Source: an uncultured Lachnospiraceae bacterium (GTDB lineage: Bacteria > Bacillota > Clostridia > Lachnospirales > Lachnospiraceae). From it: DNA of 64,000 bases. Where the stretch lies: positions 20,957 through 84,956 of the forward strand of contig CAJUMM010000003.1 in assembly GCA_910586955.1 (NCBI GenBank), written 5' to 3'. This document shows positions 34,118-43,405 of the stretch, one piece after another (the stretch's first letter is position 1; each line of letters starts with the position of its first letter). A program made the translations under genes and the position numbers. The notes under the pieces are model-generated. The model was not told the DNA's origin and did no database searches. It saw nothing but the letters and a program-made list of their open reading frames with translations.

Positions 34118-34939
34118 TTAGTGAAAATCTATTTCCAAATAGGGGTTCTTTACCCTATGGAATTCCCCCTTATCGGCAGCTTCGGCATAGGCCGGCTCCA
34201 CGGGAACCCTGCCCAGCACCTTTAAGTTCAGAGCTGCCGCTGCCTCCTCCACATGGCTCTCTCCGAAAATCCGGATCTCTTTCCCACAGTCCGGGCATTT
34301 GAAATAGGAATAATTCTCCACAATTCCTTTCACCGGAATGTGCATCTGCTCTGCCATGCTAAGAGCTTTCCTCACAATCAGCTGCACCAGATCCTGAGGT
34401 GAAGTAACCACCACAATCTCGTCTACCGGCAGGGACTGGAACACCGTCAAAGGCACGTCCCCGGTTCCCGGGGGCATATCCACCAGCAGGTAATCCAGAT
34501 CTCCCCATATCACATCCGTCCAGAACTGCTTCACCACATTGGCGATGACGGGCCCTCTCCAGATCACCGGCGTACCCTCGTCGGGAAGCAGAAGGTTCAT
34601 GGACATAAGGGCAATGCCGTTCCTGGTATAGCAGGGCTCAATCCCTTCGTCGCTGCCCTGGGCCGGCCCGTGTACCCCGTACATTTTCGGGATGGAGGGC
34701 CCGGTGATATCCGCATCCAGGATTCCCACCTTGTAGCCCTGATCCGCAAGACGGTTGGCCAGAGAGGCCGTCACCAGGGATTTCCCCACGCCTCCTTTGC
34801 CGCTGACGATGCCGATCACCCGGCGGATACAGCTGTCCTTGTTGGCGTCCACCTGAAAGCTCGTGGGCTGCTGCTTGCTGGGGCAGCCCTCACAGCTGGA
34901 CTTGTCGCAGTTACTGTTGTTGCATCCTTTTTCTGACAT
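34118..34939 (-). CDS. mrp: Mrp/NBP35-family ATP-binding iron-sulfur carrier
   Basis: A 273-residue cytoplasmic P-loop ATPase that carries [4Fe-4S] clusters to apoproteins (ApbC/Mrp type). Deviant Walker A GKGGVGKS (47-54), ILDADITGPSIPKMYG, VDMPPGTGD, and the cluster-binding CPDC near 215. A Cys-rich N-terminus (C6, C11, C16, C19) adds a possible second cluster site as in eukaryotic NBP35. AGGAG lies before the ATG. A palindromic repeat ends 19 bp before the start codon. Confidence 0.92.
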   Translation of the reverse strand: MSEKGCNNSNCDKSSCEGCPSKQQPTSFQVDANKDSCIRRVIGIVSGKGGVGKSLVTASLANRLADQGYKVGILDADITGPSIPKMYGVHGPAQGSDEGIEPCYTRNGIALMSMNLLLPDEGTPVIWRGPVIANVVKQFWTDVIWGDLDYLLVDMPPGTGDVPLTVFQSLPVDEIVVVTSPQDLVQLIVRKALSMAEQMHIPVKGIVENYSYFKCPDCGKEIRIFGESHVEEAAAALNLKVLGRVPVEPAYAEAADKGEFHRVKNPYLEIDFH

Positions 34940-34958
34940 TTTTTAATCTCCTATTCTA

Positions 34959-35064
34959 AGTTCCGCAGGTTTCCTGCCAGGCCCCTTTTCTAGAAGAATT
35001 TCCGGCCGCATAAAAATGCGTCCGTAAATCCTTCTGGGCCTGTCCGGAAACCTGCTGTTTTTTT
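34959..35064 (-). repeat. palindromic repeat, copy A (before mrp)
   Basis: A 106-bp imperfect palindrome. Read in the direction of mrp it begins AAACAGCAGG, contains CCAGAAGGAT and CGGACGC, a short loop, GCGGCCG, CTTCTAG, and ends CTGCGGAACT next to the mrp ribosome site. Confidence 0.85.
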
Positions 35065-35069
35065 ATTCC

Positions 35070-35174
35070 AGTTCCGCAGGTTTCCTGCCAGGCCCTTTTT
35101 CTAGAAGGATTTCCGGCCGCATAGAACTGCGTCCGTAAATCCTTCTGGGCCTGTCCGGAAACCTGCTGTTTTTT
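35070..35174 (-). repeat. palindromic repeat, copy B (tandem with A, touching the MATE stop)
   Basis: About 90 percent identical to copy A by eye, with a 111-bp period. Its 5' edge on the minus strand overlaps the stop codon of the MATE gene (35173-35175). The arms differ from A mainly in the loop. Confidence 0.85.
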
Positions 35175-36546
35175 AAAGTTCTCTGGTAATGTTTTTCAGC
35201 CACAGCTTCTTCCGGTAGCGCCAGGTGGTGATGGGCACCTTTACGATCTCGTCGGAGAGCAGCACCACAAAGACCGCCTTCACACCCCAGTGCAGCCAGA
35301 AGGCCGCCACAAAGCCCAGGGCAATGGAAAAGCACCACATGCCAATCACATCCACGAAAAAGCCGATGCGGGTATCTCCTCCGGCCCGGAATATCCCTAC
35401 CACCATGGTGGTATTGTAGGACTGGAACACCGCATAATAACAGACTACAAACAGCATAAACCGCAGATATTCCTTGGCCTGGTCCGAGATGGTCATGCTG
35501 TCTGCAATAAAGCCCCGGCAGAAAAACAATGCCAGCGCCGCAGCCAGGGTGATTCCCACGCTGAGCCACACAAACTTCCGGGCGTAGGCTTCCGCAATCC
35601 TTAGCTTCTGCTCTCCGATGGCCTTGCCGATCATAATGGAAGTGGCCGCCGAGAGGCCGAAGCCAACCACCATAATGAGCTGCCGGGATACCTGGGCCAC
35701 GGAATTGGCAGCCACCGCCGCACTTCCCAGATGGCCGATAATGGCCGCATTGGCCGACATTCCCAATCCCCACATCAGCTCATTGGCAACAACCGGAGCC
35801 GAAAAAACCAGGAAATCCCGCAAAAGCAGCTTGTCAAACCGGATAAAATCCTTAAGATGCAGGGAAACCGGATTGCCCTTCCAGTTTATGTAAATCACCA
35901 CAATCCCCAATTCCACAATCCGGGCAAAGAGGGTAGCATAGGCAGCTCCCCGAACGCCCAGGGCAGGAAACCCCAGAAGCCCGAAGATTAAGAGTGCGTT
36001 GCCGATGATATTGACTACCAGGGAAATAAAATAGGTCCAGGTAGCTACCACCACCCGCTCCACACTCCGCATGAGATTCAGGTAAATCATAGTAAAGGCC
36101 ACCGGCACATAGGACCAGGATACAATGCGCAGATAGGAAATTCCTGCCTCAATCACCGGTTCCTCTTCCGTAAACACCAGCATCAGCTGCCGGGGTATCA
36201 CCTGGGCGGCCAGCAAAAACACAAAGCCGAGGCACAGGGCGAAAGACAGGGAAATGCCGAATACCCGCTCAATGGTCCGCACATCCCTCTTTCCCCAATA
36301 CTGGGCCGTCAGCACCGACGCTCCCGAGGTGAGCCCGAAAAAAATCAGGTTCATAATAAACTGCACCTGGCCGGCCAGGGAGGCTCCTGACAGGGCTGTC
36401 TCTCCCACCTTGCCCAGCATCACCACGTCGGCAGTGGTCACGCCTACATTGATCAGATTCTGCAGTGCCATGGGAATTACAAGGGCTACTGCCATCCGGT
36501 AGAAGGCATGGTTTTCCGCTGCCGTCAATTTATTTTCATTTGTCAT
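35173..36546 (-). CDS. MATE-family multidrug/toxin efflux transporter
   Basis: A 457-residue membrane protein with 12 helices in two homologous halves, matching the MATE family (VALVIPMALQNLINVGVTTADVVMLGKVGETALSG; second half ANELMWGLGMSANAAIIGHLGS). It probably exchanges cations for drugs or metabolites. The ATG at 36546 follows AGGAG; the longer frame to 36594 enters a palindrome-rich gap. The stop codon lies in copy B of the palindromic repeat. Confidence 0.92.
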   Translation of the reverse strand: MTNENKLTAAENHAFYRMAVALVIPMALQNLINVGVTTADVVMLGKVGETALSGASLAGQVQFIMNLIFFGLTSGASVLTAQYWGKRDVRTIERVFGISLSFALCLGFVFLLAAQVIPRQLMLVFTEEEPVIEAGISYLRIVSWSYVPVAFTMIYLNLMRSVERVVVATWTYFISLVVNIIGNALLIFGLLGFPALGVRGAAYATLFARIVELGIVVIYINWKGNPVSLHLKDFIRFDKLLLRDFLVFSAPVVANELMWGLGMSANAAIIGHLGSAAVAANSVAQVSRQLIMVVGFGLSAATSIMIGKAIGEQKLRIAEAYARKFVWLSVGITLAAALALFFCRGFIADSMTISDQAKEYLRFMLFVVCYYAVFQSYNTTMVVGIFRAGGDTRIGFFVDVIGMWCFSIALGFVAAFWLHWGVKAVFVVLLSDEIVKVPITTWRYRKKLWLKNITREL

Positions 36547-36753
36547 TGTTGTACTCCTAACATGCCGCGCCGTTTGCGCTTTCTGCACTCCCAACGCTCA
36601 GCCGCGCCGTTCGCAAAACCGCGCCTTCGGCGCTCTCCGCTGCTTCGCAGCTCTTTTTTGCTCATTTCCGGCGCTCCCTCAGACCATGCGTCACTCGCCA
36701 AATTCATGCAAGCATGATTTGGCTCCTTCCTTTGGTCTGGCTGAGCTGTTTCC
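36547..36753. repeat. palindrome-rich gap between trkH and the MATE gene
   Basis: Nested inverted repeats: CAGACCA (36680-36686) with TGGTCTG (36733-36739); inside it GCCAAAT (36697-36703) with ATTTGGC (36717-36723) and CATGC with GCATG; to the left GCGCC-TTC-GGCGC and GCTGC-TTC-GCAGC. It looks like a compound repeat element unrelated to the A-F family, not a coding sequence. Confidence 0.7.
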
Positions 36754-38196
36754 CTAGAATTTTTTCCTCCACACCTGGGGCGCAAAGAGCATCAGCATAG
36801 GCAGGATCTCCAGGCGGCCTACCAGCATATCCATGCTTAGGATGATCTTGGAGAAATAGGAAAACTGCGAAAAGTTCTCAATAGGGCCTACTTTGGCAAG
36901 TCCCGGCCCCACATTATTCAGAGTGGTAAGAACCGCAGTAAAATTCGTCGTAAAGTCAAAGTTATCCACCGTCACCAGCAGGATGGATCCCGCCAGAATC
37001 ACCAGGTAGCAGATTACATACACGTAAACCCCGTGGGTACTCTCGTCGCTGACCCGCTTTCCGTCCAGCTTTACCACATTTACAGACTTGGGATGAAGAA
37101 TCTGCCGGATCTCTTTTCCGATAGTTTTGGCCAGGATCAGAATCCGGGATACCTTCATGCCGCCCCCTGTGGATCCGGCGCAGGCGCCGATGATCATCAG
37201 CAGCAGCAAAATCCCCTTGGAAAATTCCGGCCACAGCTCATAGTTGGCCGTCACAAAGCCCGTAGTGGTAATTACCGAGGACACCTGGAAGGAGGCATAG
37301 CGCAGGGCCCTCAGAGGCGACCCGTAAATATGCAGGATATTGATGGTAATCAGAGCCACGGCTCCGGCTACAATCCCCAGATAAGCCCGCAGTTCCTCGT
37401 TTTTAAATACAAATTTAAAATTTCTTAAAAGCAATAGAAAATAGAGGTTAAAGTTTACGCCGAACAGCAGCATAAACACCGTAATCACACCGTCAATGTA
37501 GGCGCTGTCAAAAGCCGCCACGCTGGCGTTCATGCTGGAAAATCCGCCGGTTCCCGCCGTACTGAAGGTGTGGATCACCGCATTGTACAGATCCATGCCG
37601 CCAAACAGCAGCAAGACTACTTCCACCGCCGACAGGGCCAGATACATGCAGTAGAGAATTTTAGCCGTAGACCGGGCCTTGGGCACCAGCTTATCGCAGG
37701 TGGGACCAGGCATCTCCGCCCGCATGAGGAACATGGAACCTTTGCCGCTTAAGGGAACCACAGCCATCACGAAAACCAGCACCCCCATGCCGCCCACCCA
37801 GTGGGTCAGGCAGCGCCAGAAATTCACGCCTTTTGGCAGAGCCTCAATATCCGTCAGGATCGTAGAGCCTGTAGTGGTAAATCCGAATACCGTTTCAAAA
37901 AAAGCATCCACAAAATGAGGAATCGACTCGGATAAAACAAAGGGCAGGGCCCCAAATGCAGACCAGAAAATCCACGCCAGGGCCACCACAATAAAGCCCT
38001 CCTTGGCATAAATAACCATATCCTTCGGTTTTCTTCCCAAAACCAGGGACGTAACCAGCAAAAGAACCGCCACCGTCACAAACCAGATTCCGCTTCTCTC
38101 CTGGTAAAGCAGGGATACCAAAGCCGGAAGCAGCATCAGGATCCCCTCTATCAGAAGCATTTTCCCCAGGATAAACCGTATCATACTGTAATTCAT
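36754..38196 (-). CDS. trkH: TrkH-family potassium uptake channel
   Basis: A 480-residue membrane protein of the TrkH/KtrB superfamily with four membrane-pore-membrane repeats; selectivity-filter-like glycines are seen in TTTGSTI, STAGTGGFS, TTTGFVTANY and LNNVGPGL. It forms the K+ path and is gated by the TrkA subunit encoded 14 bp upstream. The GGGTGGAG ribosome site lies before the ATG. Full length. Confidence 0.94.
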   Translation of the reverse strand: MNYSMIRFILGKMLLIEGILMLLPALVSLLYQERSGIWFVTVAVLLLVTSLVLGRKPKDMVIYAKEGFIVVALAWIFWSAFGALPFVLSESIPHFVDAFFETVFGFTTTGSTILTDIEALPKGVNFWRCLTHWVGGMGVLVFVMAVVPLSGKGSMFLMRAEMPGPTCDKLVPKARSTAKILYCMYLALSAVEVVLLLFGGMDLYNAVIHTFSTAGTGGFSSMNASVAAFDSAYIDGVITVFMLLFGVNFNLYFLLLLRNFKFVFKNEELRAYLGIVAGAVALITINILHIYGSPLRALRYASFQVSSVITTTGFVTANYELWPEFSKGILLLLMIIGACAGSTGGGMKVSRILILAKTIGKEIRQILHPKSVNVVKLDGKRVSDESTHGVYVYVICYLVILAGSILLVTVDNFDFTTNFTAVLTTLNNVGPGLAKVGPIENFSQFSYFSKIILSMDMLVGRLEILPMLMLFAPQVWRKKF

Positions 38197-38210
38197 TACT
38201 CCACCCTCAG

Positions 38211-39569
38211 CTAACGCAGTATTTCTTTCAGATCCTCCAAGCCCTGGCTCATGCTGACCACCAGCACGCTGTCGCCTACCTCCAGGGTATCATTTCCTCC
38301 GGGAATAATAATCTGTCTCTTGCGGACAATACAGGCCACCAGATGGTTTTCCTTGATGGTCAGATCTTTCAGGGGAATTCCCGTATAATTGGTAGCTTCC
38401 CGGATCAGGAACTCCAGGGCTTCGATGCGGCCGTTGATCAGCTGGTAGACCGTCTCTACATTGGCGCTGCCCATGGAATTTTTCATGGCGCGCACATAGC
38501 TCATAATCACGTTTGTAGTCACATTTTTTGCAGAAACCGTACTTTCTATCCCCAGTTCGTCCACCAGATGCTGGAGGGCATCCTCATTGACCTTTGTGAT
38601 AATCTTAGACACATTTTTGGTCTTGGCATACATGGACATAATGATATTCTCTTCGTCAATTCCCGTCAGGCTCACAAAGGCATCCGCATTGCCGATACCC
38701 TCCTCCTCTAAAAGCTCATGGTCTGTGGCGTTCCCATGGATAATGGTGGCCTTGGGCAGCAGCTCGCAGAGCTCCATACAGCGCTCCTTGCTCTGCTCAA
38801 TGATCTTTACCTGCATTCCCAGGGTCAGAAGCTGCCTGGAAAGGTAATAAGCCACCCGTCCGCCGCCGCAGATCAGCACTGTGCGCACCTTATTTCTCTT
38901 TGCTCCCACAAATTTGAAGAACTTCTCGATCTCCTTGTGGGAGGCTGCAATGTTGATCTTATCCCCCCGCCGGGTCACAAAGCTGCCGTCGGGAATATAG
39001 ACATCGCTTCCTCTCTGGACGGCGCAGATCAGCATTTTAATCTGGTATTTCCGGTAAAGCTCCATCAGGGAAATACCGTCCATAGGGCTCTGCTCCCCGA
39101 TGGTCACCTCTACAAGTTCCACCCGCCCTTTGGCAAAGGTCTCAATCTTGGCCGCAGAGGGAAAAATCAGTACACGGGAAATCTCCCCGGCAAGAACCAG
39201 CTCCGGATTTACCGCCATACTCAGTTTTAAATCTTCCTTAAACAGGTGCATCTGCTGGAAATACACAGGGTTCCGCACCCGGGCGATGGTCTGCTTGGCC
39301 CCCAGCCGCTTGGCCAGAAGGCAGCAGAGCATATTCAGTTCATCCGTAGAAGCACAGGCGATCACCAGATCCGCACCCGGCACGTCCGCCTCCTTCTGCA
39401 CCTGGGCATTGGCGCCGTCTCCCACCACGCAGGACACATCCAGTTCATTGACCGCATCCCGCATTTTGCGCTCACTCTGATCAATCAGTGCTACGTTGTA
39501 TTTCTCATCGGACAGCTGCTTTGCCAGTTTATGGCCCACTTTGCCGTCCCCGATAATCACGATATTCAT
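38211..39569 (-). CDS. trkA: TrkA potassium uptake regulatory subunit
   Basis: A 452-residue cytoplasmic protein with two RCK halves, each a Rossmann NAD(H)-binding domain (GDGKVGHKLAKQL at 7-19; CGGGRVAYYLSRQL near 236) followed by a TrkA_C domain (GQSPMDG-like and TGIPLKDLTI regions). It binds NAD(H)/ATP and gates TrkH. It is first in the trkA-trkH operon; GGGGGAG precedes its ATG. DUF1653 lies just upstream and may share the transcript. Confidence 0.94.
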   Translation of the reverse strand: MNIVIIGDGKVGHKLAKQLSDEKYNVALIDQSERKMRDAVNELDVSCVVGDGANAQVQKEADVPGADLVIACASTDELNMLCCLLAKRLGAKQTIARVRNPVYFQQMHLFKEDLKLSMAVNPELVLAGEISRVLIFPSAAKIETFAKGRVELVEVTIGEQSPMDGISLMELYRKYQIKMLICAVQRGSDVYIPDGSFVTRRGDKINIAASHKEIEKFFKFVGAKRNKVRTVLICGGGRVAYYLSRQLLTLGMQVKIIEQSKERCMELCELLPKATIIHGNATDHELLEEEGIGNADAFVSLTGIDEENIIMSMYAKTKNVSKIITKVNEDALQHLVDELGIESTVSAKNVTTNVIMSYVRAMKNSMGSANVETVYQLINGRIEALEFLIREATNYTGIPLKDLTIKENHLVACIVRKRQIIIPGGNDTLEVGDSVLVVSMSQGLEDLKEILR

Positions 39570-39590
39570 GTTCTTCTCCCCCTAGAAACC

Positions 39591-40046
39591 CTACCGGAAC
39601 CGGTCTACCTCGAAATGTTCCATGGTTTTCAGGCAGTTCAAAATCTGCCGGTATTTATCCTGTGCACTGCCCGAAGACAGCCCGATATCCAGAGAGGCCG
39701 CAATGCTCTCCATGAGATTTTCATCCTCATACCCCTGCCAGGCCTGAAACAGCTCCAGCTTATCCCGCATAGTCCTTGCGTCCAGAAACCGCAGCAGCAT
39801 GGGATTCGCCTCCGTAGGCGGTTCTTCCTTCTCAAACCGGTACTTCTGTACCGCATCCGGGTATTTTTTCCGGTCCACCTCTCCCACAAACTCCTCGTAA
39901 GGGCGGACCCAGATTTCCTCGTCTCCGTACATAGCCTGGTACACCACCATTTTCTCATCCGTTCCGGAATGTCTCGCAACCGCGATTACCTGATACACAC
40001 TGCCTTTAAAATGCCGGTAATACTCTCCTTGTTTTACCTCTCTCAC
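39591..40046 (-). CDS. DUF1653 domain-containing protein
   Basis: A 151-residue protein; residues 5-65 are a DUF1653 domain (GEYYRHFKGSVYQVIAVARHS, VVYQAMYGDEEIWVRPYEEF), a small module of unknown function. The C-terminal half has no recognisable domain and is helical. The start is a GTG (40044-40046) with GAAGGG upstream. A palindromic repeat ends 22 bp before it. It precedes trkA by 21 bp. Confidence 0.88.
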   Translation of the reverse strand: MREVKQGEYYRHFKGSVYQVIAVARHSGTDEKMVVYQAMYGDEEIWVRPYEEFVGEVDRKKYPDAVQKYRFEKEEPPTEANPMLLRFLDARTMRDKLELFQAWQGYEDENLMESIAASLDIGLSSGSAQDKYRQILNCLKTMEHFEVDRFR

Positions 40047-40068
40047 GGAAACCCTTCTTTCTATTATA

Positions 40069-40170
40069 AGTTCCGCATCCGCCCTCCCTGCGCACTTCCA
40101 TTAGAAGCATTCACGGCCGCTTTCGCGTCCGCTCATCCTTCTGGGCGCACTTCGGGCTCCTGCTGGTTTT
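40069..40170 (-). repeat. palindromic repeat, copy C (before the DUF1653 gene)
   Basis: A 102-bp member of the same family as copies A and B: AACCAGCAGG, CCAGAAGGAT, CGGACGC-GAAA-GCGGCCG, CTTCTA, and GATGCGGAACT at the edge toward the DUF1653 gene. The outer arms differ from A/B but still pair. Confidence 0.82.
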
Positions 40171-40271
40171 AGTTCCGCATCCGCCCTCCCTGCGCACCTC
40201 CACTAGAAGTATTCACGGCCGCTTTCGCGTCCGCTCATCCTTCTGGGCGCACTTCGGGCTCCTGCTGTTTT
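40171..40271 (-). repeat. palindromic repeat, copy D (tandem with C)
   Basis: Nearly identical to copy C with a 102-bp period (about four differences by eye). It lies between the AI-2E-type permease end and copy C. Confidence 0.82.
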
Positions 40272-40323
40272 CCCAATACAAGCTAGTGTACCACATTTAG
40301 AAGAAAAAGAAAAGCCCTGCTAT

Positions 40324-41463
40324 TCAGCCTTTCCCTTCCAGCCTCTTATATACCCATTCCCGGACCAATGCGTAGATCACGGAAGCCAGAGGAATAAAGA
40401 CCAGCATTCCCACGATTCCCATTAAACTGCCGCCTACGGTCACTGCAGCCAGCACCCAGATGGAGGGCAGGCCTACGGAATTTCCCACTACGTGGGGATA
40501 AATGAGATTTCCCTCCAGCTGCTGGAGTACGAAAAACAGTATCACAAAGCCCAGGGCCTGCATGGGATTTACCATCAGGATCAGAAAGGCTCCCACCACG
40601 CAGCCGATAAATGCACCGAACACCGGGATCAGGGCCGTAAAGGCTACCAGGATTCCCACCAGCAGCGCATAGGGAAATCTAAGAATGCTCATGGATACAA
40701 AAAACATAACTCCCAGGATTACCGCCTCCAGGCACTGGCCGGTGATAAAACTGGAAAAGGTGCGGTGGCTTAAGGAACATACATGCAGAATATATTCTAC
40801 TTTTTTTGCAGGAAGGATCGCCCGCAAAAGCTTTTCCCCCTGGGCGCCCAGCCTCTCCTTTTGGAGCAGAATGTAAAAGGAAAATACAAGGGCAATAAAG
40901 AAGGTGGTGACTGCGCTTATGATTGTCTTGGCCACAGTTACCGTGGAGGACAGGACGCTCCCGGCTCCGTTCCGGAAAAAGGAAAGGGCGGTCTCTATCA
41001 TTTTCTCCCAGTTCAGCTCAATGGTCTCCAGCCAGGCGGTAATCTGCTGGTTATCATCAAAAAGCTCTTCCAGCCATACCTGGGCCTTGGGCAGAAAGGC
41101 TTCCACCGTGCTGCCAAGACTGCCAAAGGTTGCGCTCAGCTCCGGTACTACAACAAAGATCACCACGGCAATCACCGCACATACCAGAACCAGCGCCCCG
41201 GCCAGGCTCAAGGGACGGGCCAGCTTGCCCTGGAGTTTATGCCCCGGCAGATCCTTCTTGGGGAACCATTTCTTTTCCAGCGCCGACATAGGCACATTCA
41301 AGACAAAGGCCATAGCGCCGCCCAGGGCGAAAGGCCAGCAGATATTCCACAGAAAACCTACGGCTCCCAGTACCACGTCCAGTCTCTGTACGCCTACCAG
41401 AAGCAGAACCGTAAAGGTAATCAGCAGCATCAGTTTCTTCATATTTTCTTGATTCAAATTCAT
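40324..41463 (-). CDS. AI-2E family transporter (PerM-like)
   Basis: A 379-residue membrane protein with about eight helices in the AI-2E/PerM arrangement: paired N-terminal helices, a long periplasmic region (about 95-165), then SFITGQCLEAVILGVMFF and the family signature PVFGAFIGCVVGAF and NLIYPHVVGNSVGLPSIWVL. Family members include AI-2 exporters and Na+/H+ antiporters, so the substrate is not certain. AAGGAGAGAG precedes the ATG. Confidence 0.88.
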   Translation of the reverse strand: MNLNQENMKKLMLLITFTVLLLVGVQRLDVVLGAVGFLWNICWPFALGGAMAFVLNVPMSALEKKWFPKKDLPGHKLQGKLARPLSLAGALVLVCAVIAVVIFVVVPELSATFGSLGSTVEAFLPKAQVWLEELFDDNQQITAWLETIELNWEKMIETALSFFRNGAGSVLSSTVTVAKTIISAVTTFFIALVFSFYILLQKERLGAQGEKLLRAILPAKKVEYILHVCSLSHRTFSSFITGQCLEAVILGVMFFVSMSILRFPYALLVGILVAFTALIPVFGAFIGCVVGAFLILMVNPMQALGFVILFFVLQQLEGNLIYPHVVGNSVGLPSIWVLAAVTVGGSLMGIVGMLVFIPLASVIYALVREWVYKRLEGKG

Positions 41464-41486
41464 AGTCCTCTCTCCTTATTGCAACT

Positions 41487-41515
41487 ATTATACGCCAGGA
41501 GCCCTAAAAGAACAA
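41487..41515 (-). promoter_or_regulatory. promoter of the AI-2E-type transporter gene
   Basis: -35 TTGTTC (41510-41515), 17-bp spacer, -10 TATAAT (41487-41492). A perfect palindrome AACAATATTGTT (41511-41522) overlaps the -35 and could be an operator. Confidence 0.6.
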
Positions 41516-41546
41516 TATTGTTTTCCTTGTATTTTTATTGTAACTA

Positions 41547-41575
41547 TTGACATTACATCAAAACCGTGATATAGT
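41547..41575 (+). promoter_or_regulatory. promoter of the macrodomain gene
   Basis: TTGACA at 41547-41552, 17-bp spacer, TATAGT at 41570-41575: close to consensus. Confidence 0.75.
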
Positions 41576-41639
41576 ACCAGAGACAGCCGGAACTCCAGGA
41601 GCCATGACGAATTTCGAAAAATAAAGGATGGTACTGCAA

Positions 41640-42464
41640 ATGAAAATCTTAACTCACACCGATTTGCTCTTAGAAAAATTAAAAGAAGACTCCCTTCCGT
41701 ACAAGGACCTGGAAACCGCCGGATACACCCTGGCAGAAAAGAAACAGGCCATCCGTTCCCTGATGAATATCCGTATGCCCAAAGACCTTTCCCCCGAGCT
41801 TCTCCGTCTCCAGGATGCCTATCTCCGGGAAGAGCTGGCAGCAAAAGGCACCGTATCCCTGGCGGACATTCCCACCATCCGGGAATCCGGCAGCGACTCC
41901 CCCTTCGGAGACAAAATCTCCCTCTGGCAGGGGGACATTACCAGACTGAAAACGGGCGCCATCGTAAACGCCGCCAACTCCCGGCTTTTGGGATGCTTTA
42001 TTCCCTGCCACAGATGCGTTGACAATGCCATTCACAGCGGGGCGGGTATGGAGCTCAGGGAAGAATGCAGCCGCATCATGGACCGCCGGCGGGCGGAATA
42101 CGGCGGGAATTACCAGGAGCCCACAGGCACAGCCACCCTCACCCGGGCTTACAATCTGCCCTGTGACTATGTGATCCATACGGTGGGTCCCATTGTCCCC
42201 GGCAGGCTCACCGATGCCCTCTGCCGGGATCTGCAGAACTGCTATGAAAGCGTCCTGGACTGCTGCATGGAACACGGCATCCGCTCCGTAGCTTTTTGCT
42301 GCATTTCTACAGGGGAATTTCATTTTCCAAGAGAGCGGGCCGCAGAAATTGCCTGGAATACCGTAACGGACTTCCTGGCGGTACATGGGGCTTCCATGGA
42401 GCGGATTATTTTCAATGTGTTCCAGGATGCAGATAGAAAATCCTATGAAAAAATGTATGCCTGA
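41640..42464 (+). CDS. protein-ADP-ribose hydrolase, zinc-type macrodomain
   Basis: A 274-residue protein: about 90 helical residues, then a macrodomain (LWQGDITRLKTGAIVNAANSRLLG; VIHTVGP; FCCISTGEFHFP). The stretch LGCFIPCHRCVDNAIHSGAG carries the Cys/His set of zinc macrodomains known as SirTM-linked ADP-ribosyl hydrolases. It should remove ADP-ribose from protein side chains. The usual partners (SirTM, GcvH-like, lipoate ligase) are not adjacent. I prefer the ATG at 41640 with AAAGGA upstream; 41628 is too close to that site. Confidence 0.87.
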   Translation: MKILTHTDLLLEKLKEDSLPYKDLETAGYTLAEKKQAIRSLMNIRMPKDLSPELLRLQDAYLREELAAKGTVSLADIPTIRESGSDSPFGDKISLWQGDITRLKTGAIVNAANSRLLGCFIPCHRCVDNAIHSGAGMELREECSRIMDRRRAEYGGNYQEPTGTATLTRAYNLPCDYVIHTVGPIVPGRLTDALCRDLQNCYESVLDCCMEHGIRSVAFCCISTGEFHFPRERAAEIAWNTVTDFLAVHGASMERIIFNVFQDADRKSYEKMYA

Positions 42465-42472
42465 CTCCTTTC

Positions 42473-43384
42473 CTAAGCCAGAATCAGACACCAGAGAGGA
42501 ATAGTCACCATAGAAAATACCGTAGACAGCACCACGCACTTGGTAGCCAGTACCGCGTCGCAGCCGTATTTCTCAGCCAGAACCGCCGTGGTGCTGCCGG
42601 CAGGCATACCGGTAAGAGTGACAATCACCCCCCGGACCGTGCCGCCTAACCCTGCAGCCCTGCACAGAAGCAGTGCAAGAAACGGCAGCAGAAGCAGGCG
42701 GAAGGCCGAATAGTACAGAGCCTTCTTATCCGCCACGCTTCTTAAGGGGACTGATGCCAGAATGGTGCCCACAAGAGCCATGGACAGGAACGTATTTGCC
42801 CCTGCCACATTCCGGATAGTCATGGAGATTATTTCCGGAAGCTTCACCGGAAGGAACAGGAGCAAAAGCCCCAGGACCGCTGCCAGAATGCAGGGATGGG
42901 TGCAGGTCTTCTTAAGAAAGGCTTTCCCCCCTGTCACTTTGGTAAAGCACATAAGCCCCAGGGACCACATATAAAGCCGGAGGGGAACCGCATAAATAGA
43001 GGCGTACATAAGCCCTTCACTTCCAAAAATCCCCTCTGCCACCGGATTGCCCAGGATCCCCGCATTGGAGACAACCGAGGCATACTCCATAATCCGGCGC
43101 TCCGAAAGAGGCAGAAAGCGAAACGCCGCCTTTCCTGCCAGGAAGGAAATAAATAGAATCAGGATTGTGATCAGAAAAATCTTCCCGCAGGTCTCAAGAA
43201 GCTCCCCTGTCAGCTCTATCTGAAAGGATTTGAGAATGCTGCAGGGCAGGGTCACAAAGAGTACCAAGTCCGTAAGAAGCCTCTCCCCTTCCTCCGTAAT
43301 CATATGGATTTTCCGCAGCAGGAAACCCAGGAGCATGATTAGAAACAGCATGCCCTGGGTGTTGTACATTCCCGAAAAGCTCAT
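42473..43384 (-). CDS. AEC family transporter (auxin efflux carrier fold)
   Basis: A 303-residue membrane protein with about ten helices in two inverted halves. AEC features: GFLLRKIHMITEEGERLLTDLVLFVTLPC near the start, SNAGILGNPVAEGIFG, and TGMPAGSTTAVLAEKYG near the end. Bacterial members carry organic acids such as malate or malonate. It is the last gene of the long PTS operon, 21 bp after the iron alcohol dehydrogenase, so it may export an acid end product of that pathway. Confidence 0.88.
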   Translation of the reverse strand: MSFSGMYNTQGMLFLIMLLGFLLRKIHMITEEGERLLTDLVLFVTLPCSILKSFQIELTGELLETCGKIFLITILILFISFLAGKAAFRFLPLSERRIMEYASVVSNAGILGNPVAEGIFGSEGLMYASIYAVPLRLYMWSLGLMCFTKVTGGKAFLKKTCTHPCILAAVLGLLLLFLPVKLPEIISMTIRNVAGANTFLSMALVGTILASVPLRSVADKKALYYSAFRLLLLPFLALLLCRAAGLGGTVRGVIVTLTGMPAGSTTAVLAEKYGCDAVLATKCVVLSTVFSMVTIPLWCLILA

Positions 43385-43405
43385 GTCCAGCCCCTGTCTG
43401 CCCTT

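Noticed and set aside
36543..36785. An 80-codon minus-strand frame as a protein gene
   Set aside because: It spans the palindrome-rich gap and the end of trkH, lacks a ribosome site, and its Arg/Ser/Gly-rich content follows from the repeats.
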